From: Klebsiella huaxiensis
Lineage (GTDB): Bacteria > Pseudomonadota > Gammaproteobacteria > Enterobacterales > Enterobacteriaceae
Reading direction: 5' to 3'
Assembly: GCF_003261575.2 (NCBI RefSeq)
Contig: NZ_CP036175.1
Coordinates: forward strand, 1,984,001 to 2,048,000
Length of the DNA: 64,000 bases
Shown: positions 44,177 through 51,856 of the stretch, piece by piece
Layout: the number at the start of each line of letters is the position of its first letter
Position numbering within the stretch: position 1 is the first letter of the stretch
The notes under the pieces: generated by a model
Told to the model about the DNA's origin: nothing
Seen by the model: the letters and a program-made list of their open reading frames with translations, nothing else
Database searches by the model: none
Program-made: the position numbers and the translations under genes

Positions 44177-45451
44177 GTGGCAAGTGCAAACAAACTCACG
44201 CTGTTCATCGTCATTTTCATGCTCTTGGGGATCCTCTCCGGCGCGGCCATCCATGCATATGCCGCGCAAACGACCATTACCGCATGGTCTGAAAACATTA
44301 CGCTGCTAACCGATGTGTTTCTGCGCCTCATTAAGATGGTGATTGCGCCATTGGTCTTCAGTACCTTGACGGTCGGTATCATGCGCCTTGGCGAGACGGC
44401 CACAATCGGGCGGGTCGGTGGCAAAGCGATGGTGTGGTTTATCACCTCGTCAATTCTCTCCATTCTGGTCGGGCTGGTGATCGTGACTCTCGAACATCCC
44501 GGTGCCGGTTTGAACCTCGCTATTCCTAAAGAGTCCGTGGATACCGGGCTGGCGGTAAGCGGAATGAGCTTAAAAGGCTTTCTGACGCATACTATTCCGA
44601 CCAGCATTACCGAGGCGATGGCCAACAACGAGATTCTGCAAATAGTGGTGTTCTCAATGTTCTTTGGCATTGCCGGGGCATCTCTGGGCGAAAAGTTTAA
44701 TGCCCCGCTGGTGGCTGCGCTCAACGTGGTTTCCCACATTATGCTGAAGGTGACCGGGTACGTCATGTATGTGGCACCGCTGGCGATTTTCGCGGCGATT
44801 TCATCGGTTATCGCCTCTCAGGGGCTGGGGATCCTGCTTAATTATGCTTCGTTTATCGGCGGTTACTATGTGGCGATTCTGCTGACCAGCGTCGTGCTGT
44901 TGGCGGTAGGCTATATGGTGTTGAAAAAAGAGGTTTTTCGCCTGCTCAATATGCTGAAAGACCCGGTACTGGTGGCGTTTACCACCAGCAGCTCGGAAGC
45001 CGCTTATCCGAAGACCCTGGAGCGGCTGGTGAAATTTGGCTGCTCGCGTAACATCGCTTCGTTTGTGCTGCCCATTGGTTACTCTTTTAACCTGGTTGGC
45101 TCGATGGTGTACTGCTCTTTTGCCGCCATGTTTATCGCTCAGGCCTACAATATTCAGCTGAGCTTTAGTGAGATTACCGTGATGATGCTGACGCTGATGC
45201 TGGCGTCGAAAGGGATTGCCGGGGTGCCGCGTTCGGCGCTGGTGGTGCTGGCCGCCACGATCCCCAGCTTCAATGTTCCTGTTGCGGGCATCTTGCTGCT
45301 AATGGGCATTGACCACTTCCTGGATATGGGGCGTTCGGCGATAAACGTACTGGGTAACGGTATCGCGACGGCAATGCTGTCAAAAAATGAAGGTCTATTG
45401 CAGGAAGAAGTACTGGAAGCTGAAGCTGAACCTCAGCAGGTCGAAGCCTGA
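44177..45451 (+). CDS. Dicarboxylate/amino acid:cation symporter (DAACS family)
   Basis: Inner-membrane secondary transporter of the GltP/DctA/GltPh fold, 424 residues, starting with GTG at 44177 (AGGGG upstream). Eight helices and two re-entrant hairpins are expected. The first hairpin serine motif is TTSSSEAAYPKTL. The second signature, NMDGT in glutamate carriers and NLDGT in DctA, reads NLVGS here, so the cation-site Asp is lost. The helix 8 motif GIDHFLDMGRSAINVLGN is normal. It stands alone with its own terminator; a carboxylate substrate would fit the nearby citrate synthase paralogue. Confidence 0.9.
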   Translation: MASANKLTLFIVIFMLLGILSGAAIHAYAAQTTITAWSENITLLTDVFLRLIKMVIAPLVFSTLTVGIMRLGETATIGRVGGKAMVWFITSSILSILVGLVIVTLEHPGAGLNLAIPKESVDTGLAVSGMSLKGFLTHTIPTSITEAMANNEILQIVVFSMFFGIAGASLGEKFNAPLVAALNVVSHIMLKVTGYVMYVAPLAIFAAISSVIASQGLGILLNYASFIGGYYVAILLTSVVLLAVGYMVLKKEVFRLLNMLKDPVLVAFTTSSSEAAYPKTLERLVKFGCSRNIASFVLPIGYSFNLVGSMVYCSFAAMFIAQAYNIQLSFSEITVMMLTLMLASKGIAGVPRSALVVLAATIPSFNVPVAGILLLMGIDHFLDMGRSAINVLGNGIATAMLSKNEGLLQEEVLEAEAEPQQVEA

Positions 45452-45457
45452 TCGTCA

Positions 45458-45483
45458 CGCGCCCTCGTTTATGGGGCGCGTTT
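45458..45483 (+). terminator. Terminator after DAACS gene
   Basis: Arms CGCGCCC and GGGCGCG with a nine-base loop, followed by a short T-run. From here to 45755 I see no gene; a small GGTAT/ATACC repeat lies at 45592-45605. Confidence 0.7.
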
Positions 45484-45755
45484 ACTCATCACGGCGAAAA
45501 AGAGGCCCCTAACAGGCACGCAAGGGGCAATGTGACGAAGTAACTCATTCCTCGATAAAGACGTTTTTCTTATTGTATAAAAATACGCTACGGTATCTTC
45601 ATACCAAGGAATCAAGTAATGTTACCTGCTGCTTGTCGCACCTGAGTAGATGTTTTTCATCTTGTTGATATTTTTCGGAATCCCTTCCTATACAAGCCGT
45701 CAAATTCCTAATTTTACCGTGCATAGTGTTATCAATGATCAGCATAAGCGAGGGT

Positions 45756-46373
45756 TTACCAGCGCTCTTTTAACAAATTCATAAACTGGAAAAAATCATA
45801 ATTATTATTAAGGCTGAATTTTTCCATAATTTTACTTTTGTGCCATGTGGTGGTTTTGATACTCACCTTGTTGAGAGCAGATATCTTGCTAATGTCAAAG
45901 CCATGAATAATACCGGTGGCGACGGCGACCTGCGATCGGGAAAGCATTTTATGCGGGCAGTTGGTGCAGGTTAGCGTTGAATCTGTAACCTGCGCCAGCG
46001 TCAGGTGTTCACACCTTTTTAGTTCCTGGGCAATAATTTCAAACATTTTATCAATGTTGACCGATTTTATTGAGACAAAGATAACGTCTTTCAGACAGTT
46101 AACGATCAACTCTTTTTCCGGGAGCTTGTCATAACTATGTAATATGATCACTGAGCTGTTTTTCTTGCGATTCTTTATGCTGGTATTGCACAGATAGATC
46201 TCTCCAGGGAGAACTTCAGCGATAATGATATCCTTATCTAAAAAATCATTATGCTTATAAGAAAAATTAACATCCAGATTAGCATTGCTGCGGATAAGTT
46301 CATTGACCATTGAAACCAAAGATTCTCTGAGGAACGTATTTTTAGTATTGATTGCGATGTTTATTCTTTTCAT
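45756..46373 (-). CDS. LuxR-type HTH regulator, AT-rich
   Basis: DNA-binding protein of 205 residues from the ATG at 46373 (MKRINIAINTKNTFLRESL; AGGA ten bases upstream). The N-terminal domain resembles a degenerate receiver of the CsgD/BglJ/RcsA kind, with no clear phosphorylatable Asp. The C-terminal helix-turn-helix is MLSRSQVAVATGIIHGFDIS and onwards. CTNCPH near residue 135 adds a small Cys pair. Base composition is clearly more AT-rich than the neighbours, suggesting transfer. Target genes are unknown. Confidence 0.8.
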   Translation of the reverse strand: MKRINIAINTKNTFLRESLVSMVNELIRSNANLDVNFSYKHNDFLDKDIIIAEVLPGEIYLCNTSIKNRKKNSSVIILHSYDKLPEKELIVNCLKDVIFVSIKSVNIDKMFEIIAQELKRCEHLTLAQVTDSTLTCTNCPHKMLSRSQVAVATGIIHGFDISKISALNKVSIKTTTWHKSKIMEKFSLNNNYDFFQFMNLLKERW

Positions 46374-46409
46374 GGCGTTATTTTCCTGATAAATCAACAT
46401 AACGCCATG
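46371..46409 (-). repeat. Inverted repeat spanning the regulator start codon
   Basis: Perfect ten-base arms CATGGCGTTA and TAACGCCATG separated by 19 bases. In the message of the LuxR-type gene the second arm contains the start codon and the loop contains the AGGA ribosome site. As RNA it would hide the start codon; as DNA it could be an operator. Confidence 0.6.
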
Positions 46410-46480
46410 TTGTGATCAATCCTCCGGGCGTATGCGGTGATTGTTGCTGTGCAGATTTTTTATTATTGCTGTGGCTTTAA

Positions 46481-46621
46481 TTATCTTCTGCGCGAAGAGT
46501 TTTTCGTTGAAAACGGAAACTTCTGTTTTCTCCTGTCTCTAATATAAGAAACAAGACTATAGACGGAAACGCAAAGGCAAAATATGCACAGCAATAAGGC
46601 TAACCATGTTTGCATGGCCAT
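46481..46621 (-). CDS. Small single-span membrane protein, 46 residues
   Basis: Short gene with AGGA eight bases before the ATG. The product has a hydrophobic segment at residues 6-27 (WLALLLCIFCLCVSVYSLVS and on), rich in Cys, then a basic tail RDRRKQKF ... SSRRR. This hydrophobic-then-basic pattern predicts one membrane span with the C-terminus in the cytoplasm. It is upstream of and in the same direction as the LuxR-type gene (107 bases apart), and faces the two-component genes beyond. I do not recognise a family; it may modulate the sensor kinase or regulator, as several small membrane proteins do. Confidence 0.6.
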   Translation of the reverse strand: MAMQTWLALLLCIFCLCVSVYSLVSYIRDRRKQKFPFSTKNSSRRR

Positions 46622-46987
46622 GATTGATATCCTTTAACTTAATTTTAGGTGTTAAAACAGTACATCGTACGCACGAGAATATTTTTATACTCTTCTTCAA
46701 AATCGTACTGGCGATCGTGGGAGCAAAGCGTGCGGCAAACGGCCGGAATTCAGAGGTTGCTGAATTTATCGACAGTCCATTATCTTAATGACGCTTTGAC
46801 GTGGTTCGCTCACGACACCATGTCAATGTAGGAAAATTCTTAATGTGCTGTCAGTCTCATTTCTCTCATTCCTCTCAAAAACTGAAAAAAAGTTAACAAG
46901 AAAAGCCGAATTCATAACGTAATAGTAATGAAACAGTACAGAAAGGACGGACTAAGCCGGCAGGTTGGTGACTGCCGGGAGGAGATA
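46622..46987. other. AT-rich gap with no assigned gene
   Basis: It separates the small membrane protein gene from the response regulator stop. The arms GCCGGCAG and CTGCCGGG around 46954-46979 could fold into a terminator-like hairpin after the leftward response regulator gene. No convincing coding frame. Confidence 0.4.
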
Positions 46988-47686
46988 TCAGGAAATAAAC
47001 GCCAGACCTTTGCCAAAAATGGCGCGAATGGGCAGGGTAATGCCGTGCAGGCGGGCTTTGTGCCGTAAACGACTGATGACCACGTCGATTCGGTGCAGCT
47101 CCGGTTCGCCTTCATCGGTGAACAGGCAGTCGTGCAGGGCAACTTTGCTACAGACTTCATTACGATTACGCATTAAGACCTCCAGCAGCCGATACTCTTG
47201 TTGCGTCAGCGGTAGGGTCAACCCCGAAGGTGCGACAAGCTGCTCAACTTGTAACGTCCAGGGCGACGACGCTGACCGTTCCGCTGATATTGCTTGAGGA
47301 GCGTTAACCGGCGGTTTTTGCTGCCGAAGTCGGGAGCCAAGCGCATTAATGCTATCGGCGAGATCGGAAAAGTTTACCGGCTTGATGAGATAGAGGTCGG
47401 CACCGGAGTTTAACGCCTGCAGTCGGTCCTGTTCATGCCCTCTGGCGGTAATGACCACCAGCCCGAACTGGCCAATTTCATGCAGATAGTCCAGTACGCT
47501 AAATCCGTCTTCCCCCGGCAGGCCGATATCGATGAGCACGATATCGACGGGGTCGCGATGCAGCTGCCGCCAGAATGCTTCGGCACTGCGTACGCCCCAG
47601 GCATCAAAGCCGCGATGGCGCAAAAAAGCCAATAGTTCATCCAGTAAATCAGCGCTATCTTCGATAATAGCCACGCGTAATGTCAT
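46988..47686 (-). CDS. OmpR/PhoB-type response regulator
   Basis: Two-domain regulator of 232 residues from the ATG at 47686 (AAGGA seven bases upstream); the frame continues upstream inside the kinase gene but is not used. Receiver domain with acidic pocket Glu9/Asp10, phospho-acceptor Asp53 in VLIDIGLPGEDG, Thr in VVITARGHEQD and Lys in LIKPVNF. The C-terminal winged helix spans about residues 140-232 (LTLPLTQQEYRLLEVLMRN). Its start overlaps the kinase stop (ATGA), so the pair is coupled. Confidence 0.93.
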   Translation of the reverse strand: MTLRVAIIEDSADLLDELLAFLRHRGFDAWGVRSAEAFWRQLHRDPVDIVLIDIGLPGEDGFSVLDYLHEIGQFGLVVITARGHEQDRLQALNSGADLYLIKPVNFSDLADSINALGSRLRQQKPPVNAPQAISAERSASSPWTLQVEQLVAPSGLTLPLTQQEYRLLEVLMRNRNEVCSKVALHDCLFTDEGEPELHRIDVVISRLRHKARLHGITLPIRAIFGKGLAFIS

Positions 47687-49653
47687 GATTTGTCCTTCTG
47701 CTGTCCATCCAGCGGGAGAGTAAGCGCAAATTCGCATCCGGCAGCGGTATTTTTTGCCAGCCACAGGTCCCCGCCGTGGGCCTGTACGATTTGTCGGGCG
47801 ACATACAGTCCAAGACCGGTCCCGGCCGGTGTTGTCGTATGCGTTTCGCCGCGGCGATAGCGCTCGAAAATATGTTCGACCTGTTCAGGTGGAATGCCGG
47901 GACCGCGATCGCCAATGCGGATTTCAAAATGTTTTTCCTGCTGAAAAATCTCGATTCTTATCTCACCCGATTCTGAATATTTGACCGAGTTATCAAGCAG
48001 GTTAGCGATAGCAATACACAGCATCCCGCTATCAATGAACAGCATCGGCGAAGAGGATTCAGGGCCAACATTTTGCCCCTCCAGGGTGACATTTAAATAA
48101 TGGTTCAGCGACAGATCCACCACCGTGGCGGCCGTATGGATAACCGGCAGCAGTTCGGCATTTTGTTTATCTGCGTGCAGGTCGTAGGAGGAGAGACGGG
48201 CATCGGCCAGGCAATTATCGGTTAGCTGTACAAGGCGGGTAGTTGCCCGCTGCATACGATCGAGACGTGAGCCCTGGCTCGCGGATGAGGTGCACAGGCG
48301 CAGGTTCTCCAGCGCGGCCTGAATAACCGCCAGCGGCGTTCTGAACTCATGTGCCACCATCCCCATAAACTGGCGCTGGTGAAAACTGGCGTCGCGCTCA
48401 ATCTGTAGCTCCCGCGCTAACTGCTGTTTCTTCATTAACTTGCGGTTTTCCGCGCGAATGCGCAGCACGGCGATAATCAATACGGTGACGATATGGATAA
48501 TCAGCGCGTACTGCCAGGTTGAATAAACCATATTATGAAAGGGAATAACGCCATGGATGGAGAGCAAAACCAGTGCGGCGGACACCACGTATACCGGTGG
48601 TAGTAGCCCCAACAGTAACGTATTCAGGTCAATCGCTTTACGCCGCCACAGCGTCCAGGACGTTATCAGCAGAATAGGGGCGGCGATGAAGAATATCCCT
48701 GCTTCTATCTGCATCGCCAGGCCATAGAAGCCCAACGGGATACTGATTTGCAAGACAATATTTAACCCGATAGCCGCCAGCAGCAGTTTATGCAGCCGCG
48801 GCATATTCTTCTTAAGATCAAAAATTTCGCTGTGCATCCACAGGGCAGTGGCGTAGCTCACCAGCGACAAACAGCTGATCATGTAATCCTGCACCGGCAA
48901 CACCACATCGCCAAAGAGCCATTCAGGATATCCGTGCAGTGCTGCTACCAGCGGATAGTTGAGAGAGAATAAGCAGATCCCCCACAGTAAACGGCGGCGT
49001 AGCGCAACGGCGAGCCACAGTGCGATGCCGCTGGCAATCACAGCCAGACCAAAATAAAAGCTCCAGAAGGCCGTGTCGAGAGTCGCAGAGCGCACAAACT
49101 CCTGTGGGGAAGAGAGGGTTGCCAACAGAATGAGTGTGCTGCTGCTCTGGAGACGGAATGCTATCTCGTAACCCTCAATGGTGGGGGGCGGCGGTAAAAT
49201 CAGCACGCTCTCCCGATAGTCGAGATCGTTATCCCGAGCGGGAGCATGATCGCCAAACTCTTTTCGTATCCACGGGCTATCGCTGCCATAAGGACGATAA
49301 AATACGCTTAAATGATCAACAAATGACGGGCCCAGCTGCAGCCAGCGTTGTTCACCGGCGAAGTATGCCGCAGGAAGCGTGGTACGCAACCAGAAGGTCT
49401 TTGGCGAATAGCCAAACGAGGGGATCAGCGGTGCCGTTTTCAGCGCATCTTCCGGCAGAGAAAGAAAGGCATCTAACGTCATCTTGTCGCTGGCGTCAGC
49501 GTACCAGTATACAGGAATATCGATACCCAGTTGACGGACTTCCGCGCGAGCCGGGGCCAACATCTGTAGGACCAAAAATACGCCACTCCATGCCCAGAAA
49601 TGAAGTCTGTTGCATCGGCAAACAATATCAAAAACTGCGCACACACGATTCAA
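47683..49653 (-). CDS. Hybrid-less sensor histidine kinase with 7TMR-DISM sensor
   Basis: Membrane kinase of 656 residues. The N-terminus has a signal-like segment, then an extracytoplasmic 7TMR-DISM extracellular domain (about 40-190), seven membrane helices (about 195-400), a HisKA domain with His in GMVAHEFRTPLAVIQ, and a HATPase with N box NLLDNSVKYSE, G1 DRGPGIPPEQ and G2 GTGLGLYVA. The start is a TTG with AAGGGG six bases upstream. DISM extracellular domains often bind carbohydrates or carboxylates. It is divergent from the citrate synthase paralogue, its most likely neighbour target. Confidence 0.9.
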   Translation of the reverse strand: MNRVCAVFDIVCRCNRLHFWAWSGVFLVLQMLAPARAEVRQLGIDIPVYWYADASDKMTLDAFLSLPEDALKTAPLIPSFGYSPKTFWLRTTLPAAYFAGEQRWLQLGPSFVDHLSVFYRPYGSDSPWIRKEFGDHAPARDNDLDYRESVLILPPPPTIEGYEIAFRLQSSSTLILLATLSSPQEFVRSATLDTAFWSFYFGLAVIASGIALWLAVALRRRLLWGICLFSLNYPLVAALHGYPEWLFGDVVLPVQDYMISCLSLVSYATALWMHSEIFDLKKNMPRLHKLLLAAIGLNIVLQISIPLGFYGLAMQIEAGIFFIAAPILLITSWTLWRRKAIDLNTLLLGLLPPVYVVSAALVLLSIHGVIPFHNMVYSTWQYALIIHIVTVLIIAVLRIRAENRKLMKKQQLARELQIERDASFHQRQFMGMVAHEFRTPLAVIQAALENLRLCTSSASQGSRLDRMQRATTRLVQLTDNCLADARLSSYDLHADKQNAELLPVIHTAATVVDLSLNHYLNVTLEGQNVGPESSSPMLFIDSGMLCIAIANLLDNSVKYSESGEIRIEIFQQEKHFEIRIGDRGPGIPPEQVEHIFERYRRGETHTTTPAGTGLGLYVARQIVQAHGGDLWLAKNTAAGCEFALTLPLDGQQKDKS

Positions 49654-50469
49654 TCACGACCCCTTGCGGTATGGATTAATAAAACCAGTACGATATGAAC
49701 GGCGATGAAGCCTGCTGCTGGCACAGGCAATCCCCCGGAATCCGGGAAATAAACTCGTAGGGTTGGACGACGCAGCATTCTGCTGTTGTCAAAGATATTA
49801 TTCCAGCGTTATTTGCATGTCGGGCAACTGGCCAGACCTGCCTTGGGTAAATTCTCATGTCAGGTTAACGTATGGGGATGATGGGATGATATGCAAGCTA
49901 AAAACTCCGTCAAAGCATAGGCGTTTTTGATATTAGCCAGTAGGCCATTGGTATAGATATATAAAATTTGCAATAGCTTATTTAATAACAACGGCTACTG
50001 ATAGTTGGCAGATATTACACTTTAATTAATTTTTTATTTTTTGGTGTGTTGCGGGGGAGCCTGAAAAAGCGCCACCGTCGATCGGTATCAAACGATCGAA
50101 CCTGCAGTCTCGCACGTAGGCCCGCCTGTCGTCATTGAGGGGGCCAAGGATAGATATTATTGGGTAATGATGTAGATGTAAATGCCGAATGAAATGAGAA
50201 ACCACGGTTGGCTGTCGAATGTAAAATAAAATTATCCTTTCTGCGTATGGATGCAGGATTTAAGTAATGCGAATGATCGGTTGTTCATTATTTTATTCGA
50301 TGGGGAGTGTGGCGAAGTTTCACTAAAACGATGAATAATAATGCGCCTTTGTGAATGTTTTGGTTATTCATATCAAAGAATCCTGGGGCGACTCTGGTTA
50401 TGTTGGCAATTCCGCCTGGGGAAATGGCCAGGCAAATTATTCATTTGTTGTGCAGGGGGACCTTACAGG
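49654..50469. other. Long divergent promoter region between kinase and citrate synthase paralogue
   Basis: About 816 bases with no supported gene. It holds several dyads: CCCGGA/TCCGGG around 49734-49746 and TCGATCG/CGATCGA around 50078-50099. The frame of the citrate synthase stays open upstream to 50341, but that extension has no family similarity. The length suggests complex regulation or decayed sequence. Confidence 0.4.
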
Positions 50470-51756
50470 ATGACGACGAAATCGTTAATGCTTTCTTTGG
50501 ATGAACAACGGTCAATTCCTTTGAGTACGGTCACCGGGACTCTCGGCCACGTTGGCATGGATATACGCCCGTTAGCGCCTTTAGGGATATGCAGTTTTGA
50601 CCCCGGTTTTAGCAACACTGCAGGCTGTACGTCAGCCATCTCCTGGATTGATACCGAAAATAGCGTTCTACTGCATCGCGGGTACCCGGTGGATCAACTG
50701 GCCCGTCAGTGTGACTTCCTTGAGGTCGCTTATATTTTGCTGCGTGGCGATGCGCCAGACGAAGCCAGCTATCAGGTTTTCAACGAAACAATTACCCGCC
50801 ATAGCCTGGTGCACGAGCAGATTGCTCGCATGTGCAGCAGTTTTCGTCGCGACTCCCATCCGATGGCATTAATGTGTGCTTTGGTAGGGACCCTGGCAGC
50901 GTTTTATCACGATGTGCTGGACGTCGAAAATCCGGAACACCGCGCGCTGGCCGCGACGCGTTTACTGTCGAAAATGCCAACCCTGGCGGCGATGAGCTAT
51001 AAGTTTTCCATTGAACAGCCGGCGCAGTATCCACGTAATGATCTCTCTTATGCGGGGAATTTCCTGCATATGCTGTTTGCGATCCCGGCAGAAAAATATC
51101 AACTTAACCCGGTGATTGAGCAGGCAATGAACCAAATTCTGGTGCTGCATGCTGACCACGGCCAGTGTGCATCGACCACGACAGTGCGGGCAGCGGGCTC
51201 TTCCGGGGCAAATTTATTCGCCAGCGTTGCCGCGGGGCTTGCGTCCCTGTGGGGGCCAGCACACGGCGGGGCTAACGAAGCCAGCATGCGAATGCTGGAA
51301 GAGATTGAGACCGTTGATCAAATCCCCGCCTTCCTGAGTAGAGCAAAACGCGATCCGCAGGCATTCCGTCGCCTGGGCTTTGGTAACTCTCGCTATCGTA
51401 ATCTTGACCCTAGAGCGGCTATATTGCGTGAGACCTGTCACCGGGTACTGGAAGAGCTGGGCATGTGTGATATGCCATTGCAGGTGGCGATGGCGCTTGA
51501 AGAGGTGGCGCTGACCGACCCGTATTTTGTTGAGAATGGCCTGTCGCCAAGCGTCGACTTTTATACAGCCGTGATCCTCAAAGCAATGGGGCTGCCAGCG
51601 TCGATGTTTGTGGTGATTACCGCCGTAGGCAGAACGCTCGGTTGGGTGGCGCACTGGAACGAAATGCATGAAGCGCCGTTGAACATTTATCGCCCGCGAC
51701 AGATTTATACCGGAGAAGGGATGCGGGATTACGTTTCGCGTCGTGAAGGGAAATAA
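50470..51756 (+). CDS. Citrate synthase paralogue (GltA-like) with altered active site
   Basis: Type II citrate synthase-family protein of 428 residues, the size of GltA, alignable along its whole length. Kept: His265 in WGPAHGGANE (E. coli His264), Asp363 in SVDFYTA (Asp362), Arg in NLDPR. Changed: the GFGHRVY motif is GFGNSRY, so the oxaloacetate-binding catalytic His305 is Asn306 and the next Arg is Ser. HADHEQNAS is HADHGQCAS. Classical citrate synthesis is therefore doubtful; it may use another substrate or be regulatory. ATG at 50470 with an AGGGGGA ribosome site. Confidence 0.88.
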   Translation: MTTKSLMLSLDEQRSIPLSTVTGTLGHVGMDIRPLAPLGICSFDPGFSNTAGCTSAISWIDTENSVLLHRGYPVDQLARQCDFLEVAYILLRGDAPDEASYQVFNETITRHSLVHEQIARMCSSFRRDSHPMALMCALVGTLAAFYHDVLDVENPEHRALAATRLLSKMPTLAAMSYKFSIEQPAQYPRNDLSYAGNFLHMLFAIPAEKYQLNPVIEQAMNQILVLHADHGQCASTTTVRAAGSSGANLFASVAAGLASLWGPAHGGANEASMRMLEEIETVDQIPAFLSRAKRDPQAFRRLGFGNSRYRNLDPRAAILRETCHRVLEELGMCDMPLQVAMALEEVALTDPYFVENGLSPSVDFYTAVILKAMGLPASMFVVITAVGRTLGWVAHWNEMHEAPLNIYRPRQIYTGEGMRDYVSRREGK

Positions 51757-51790
51757 CAGAGCGCGATTTTGATATTCTGTTCGTATTGTT

Positions 51791-51843
51791 GCCGGGCGGC
51801 GGCTGACGCTTTGCCCGGCCTACGAAACCCCGATCATCCGGGG
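51791..51843. repeat. REP element and hairpin between convergent genes
   Basis: GCCGGGC and GCCCGGC arms (51791-51819) with the typical REP ending CCTACGAA, followed by a second hairpin CCCCG/CGGGG (51828-51843). It lies between the stops of the citrate synthase paralogue and yegD and may act as a bidirectional terminator. It also marks the end of the accessory region. Confidence 0.75.
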
Positions 51844-51856
51844 AAACAATCAATGA

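Noticed and set aside
46649..46831. 60-codon frame on the plus strand
   Set aside because: No ribosome site, composition atypical and no family; overlaps likely control DNA.
50085..50115. tRNA-like T-loop motif GGTTCGATC on the minus strand
   Set aside because: Flanking bases do not form a T-stem, acceptor stem or anticodon arm.
50341..50469. N-terminal extension of the citrate synthase paralogue
   Set aside because: No similarity to citrate synthases; the ATG at 50470 has a better ribosome site and gives the family length.
10240..51856. Search for integrase, transposase, tRNA, CRISPR or phage genes explaining the insert
   Set aside because: None seen by reading both strands; direct repeats at the ends could not be established by eye.
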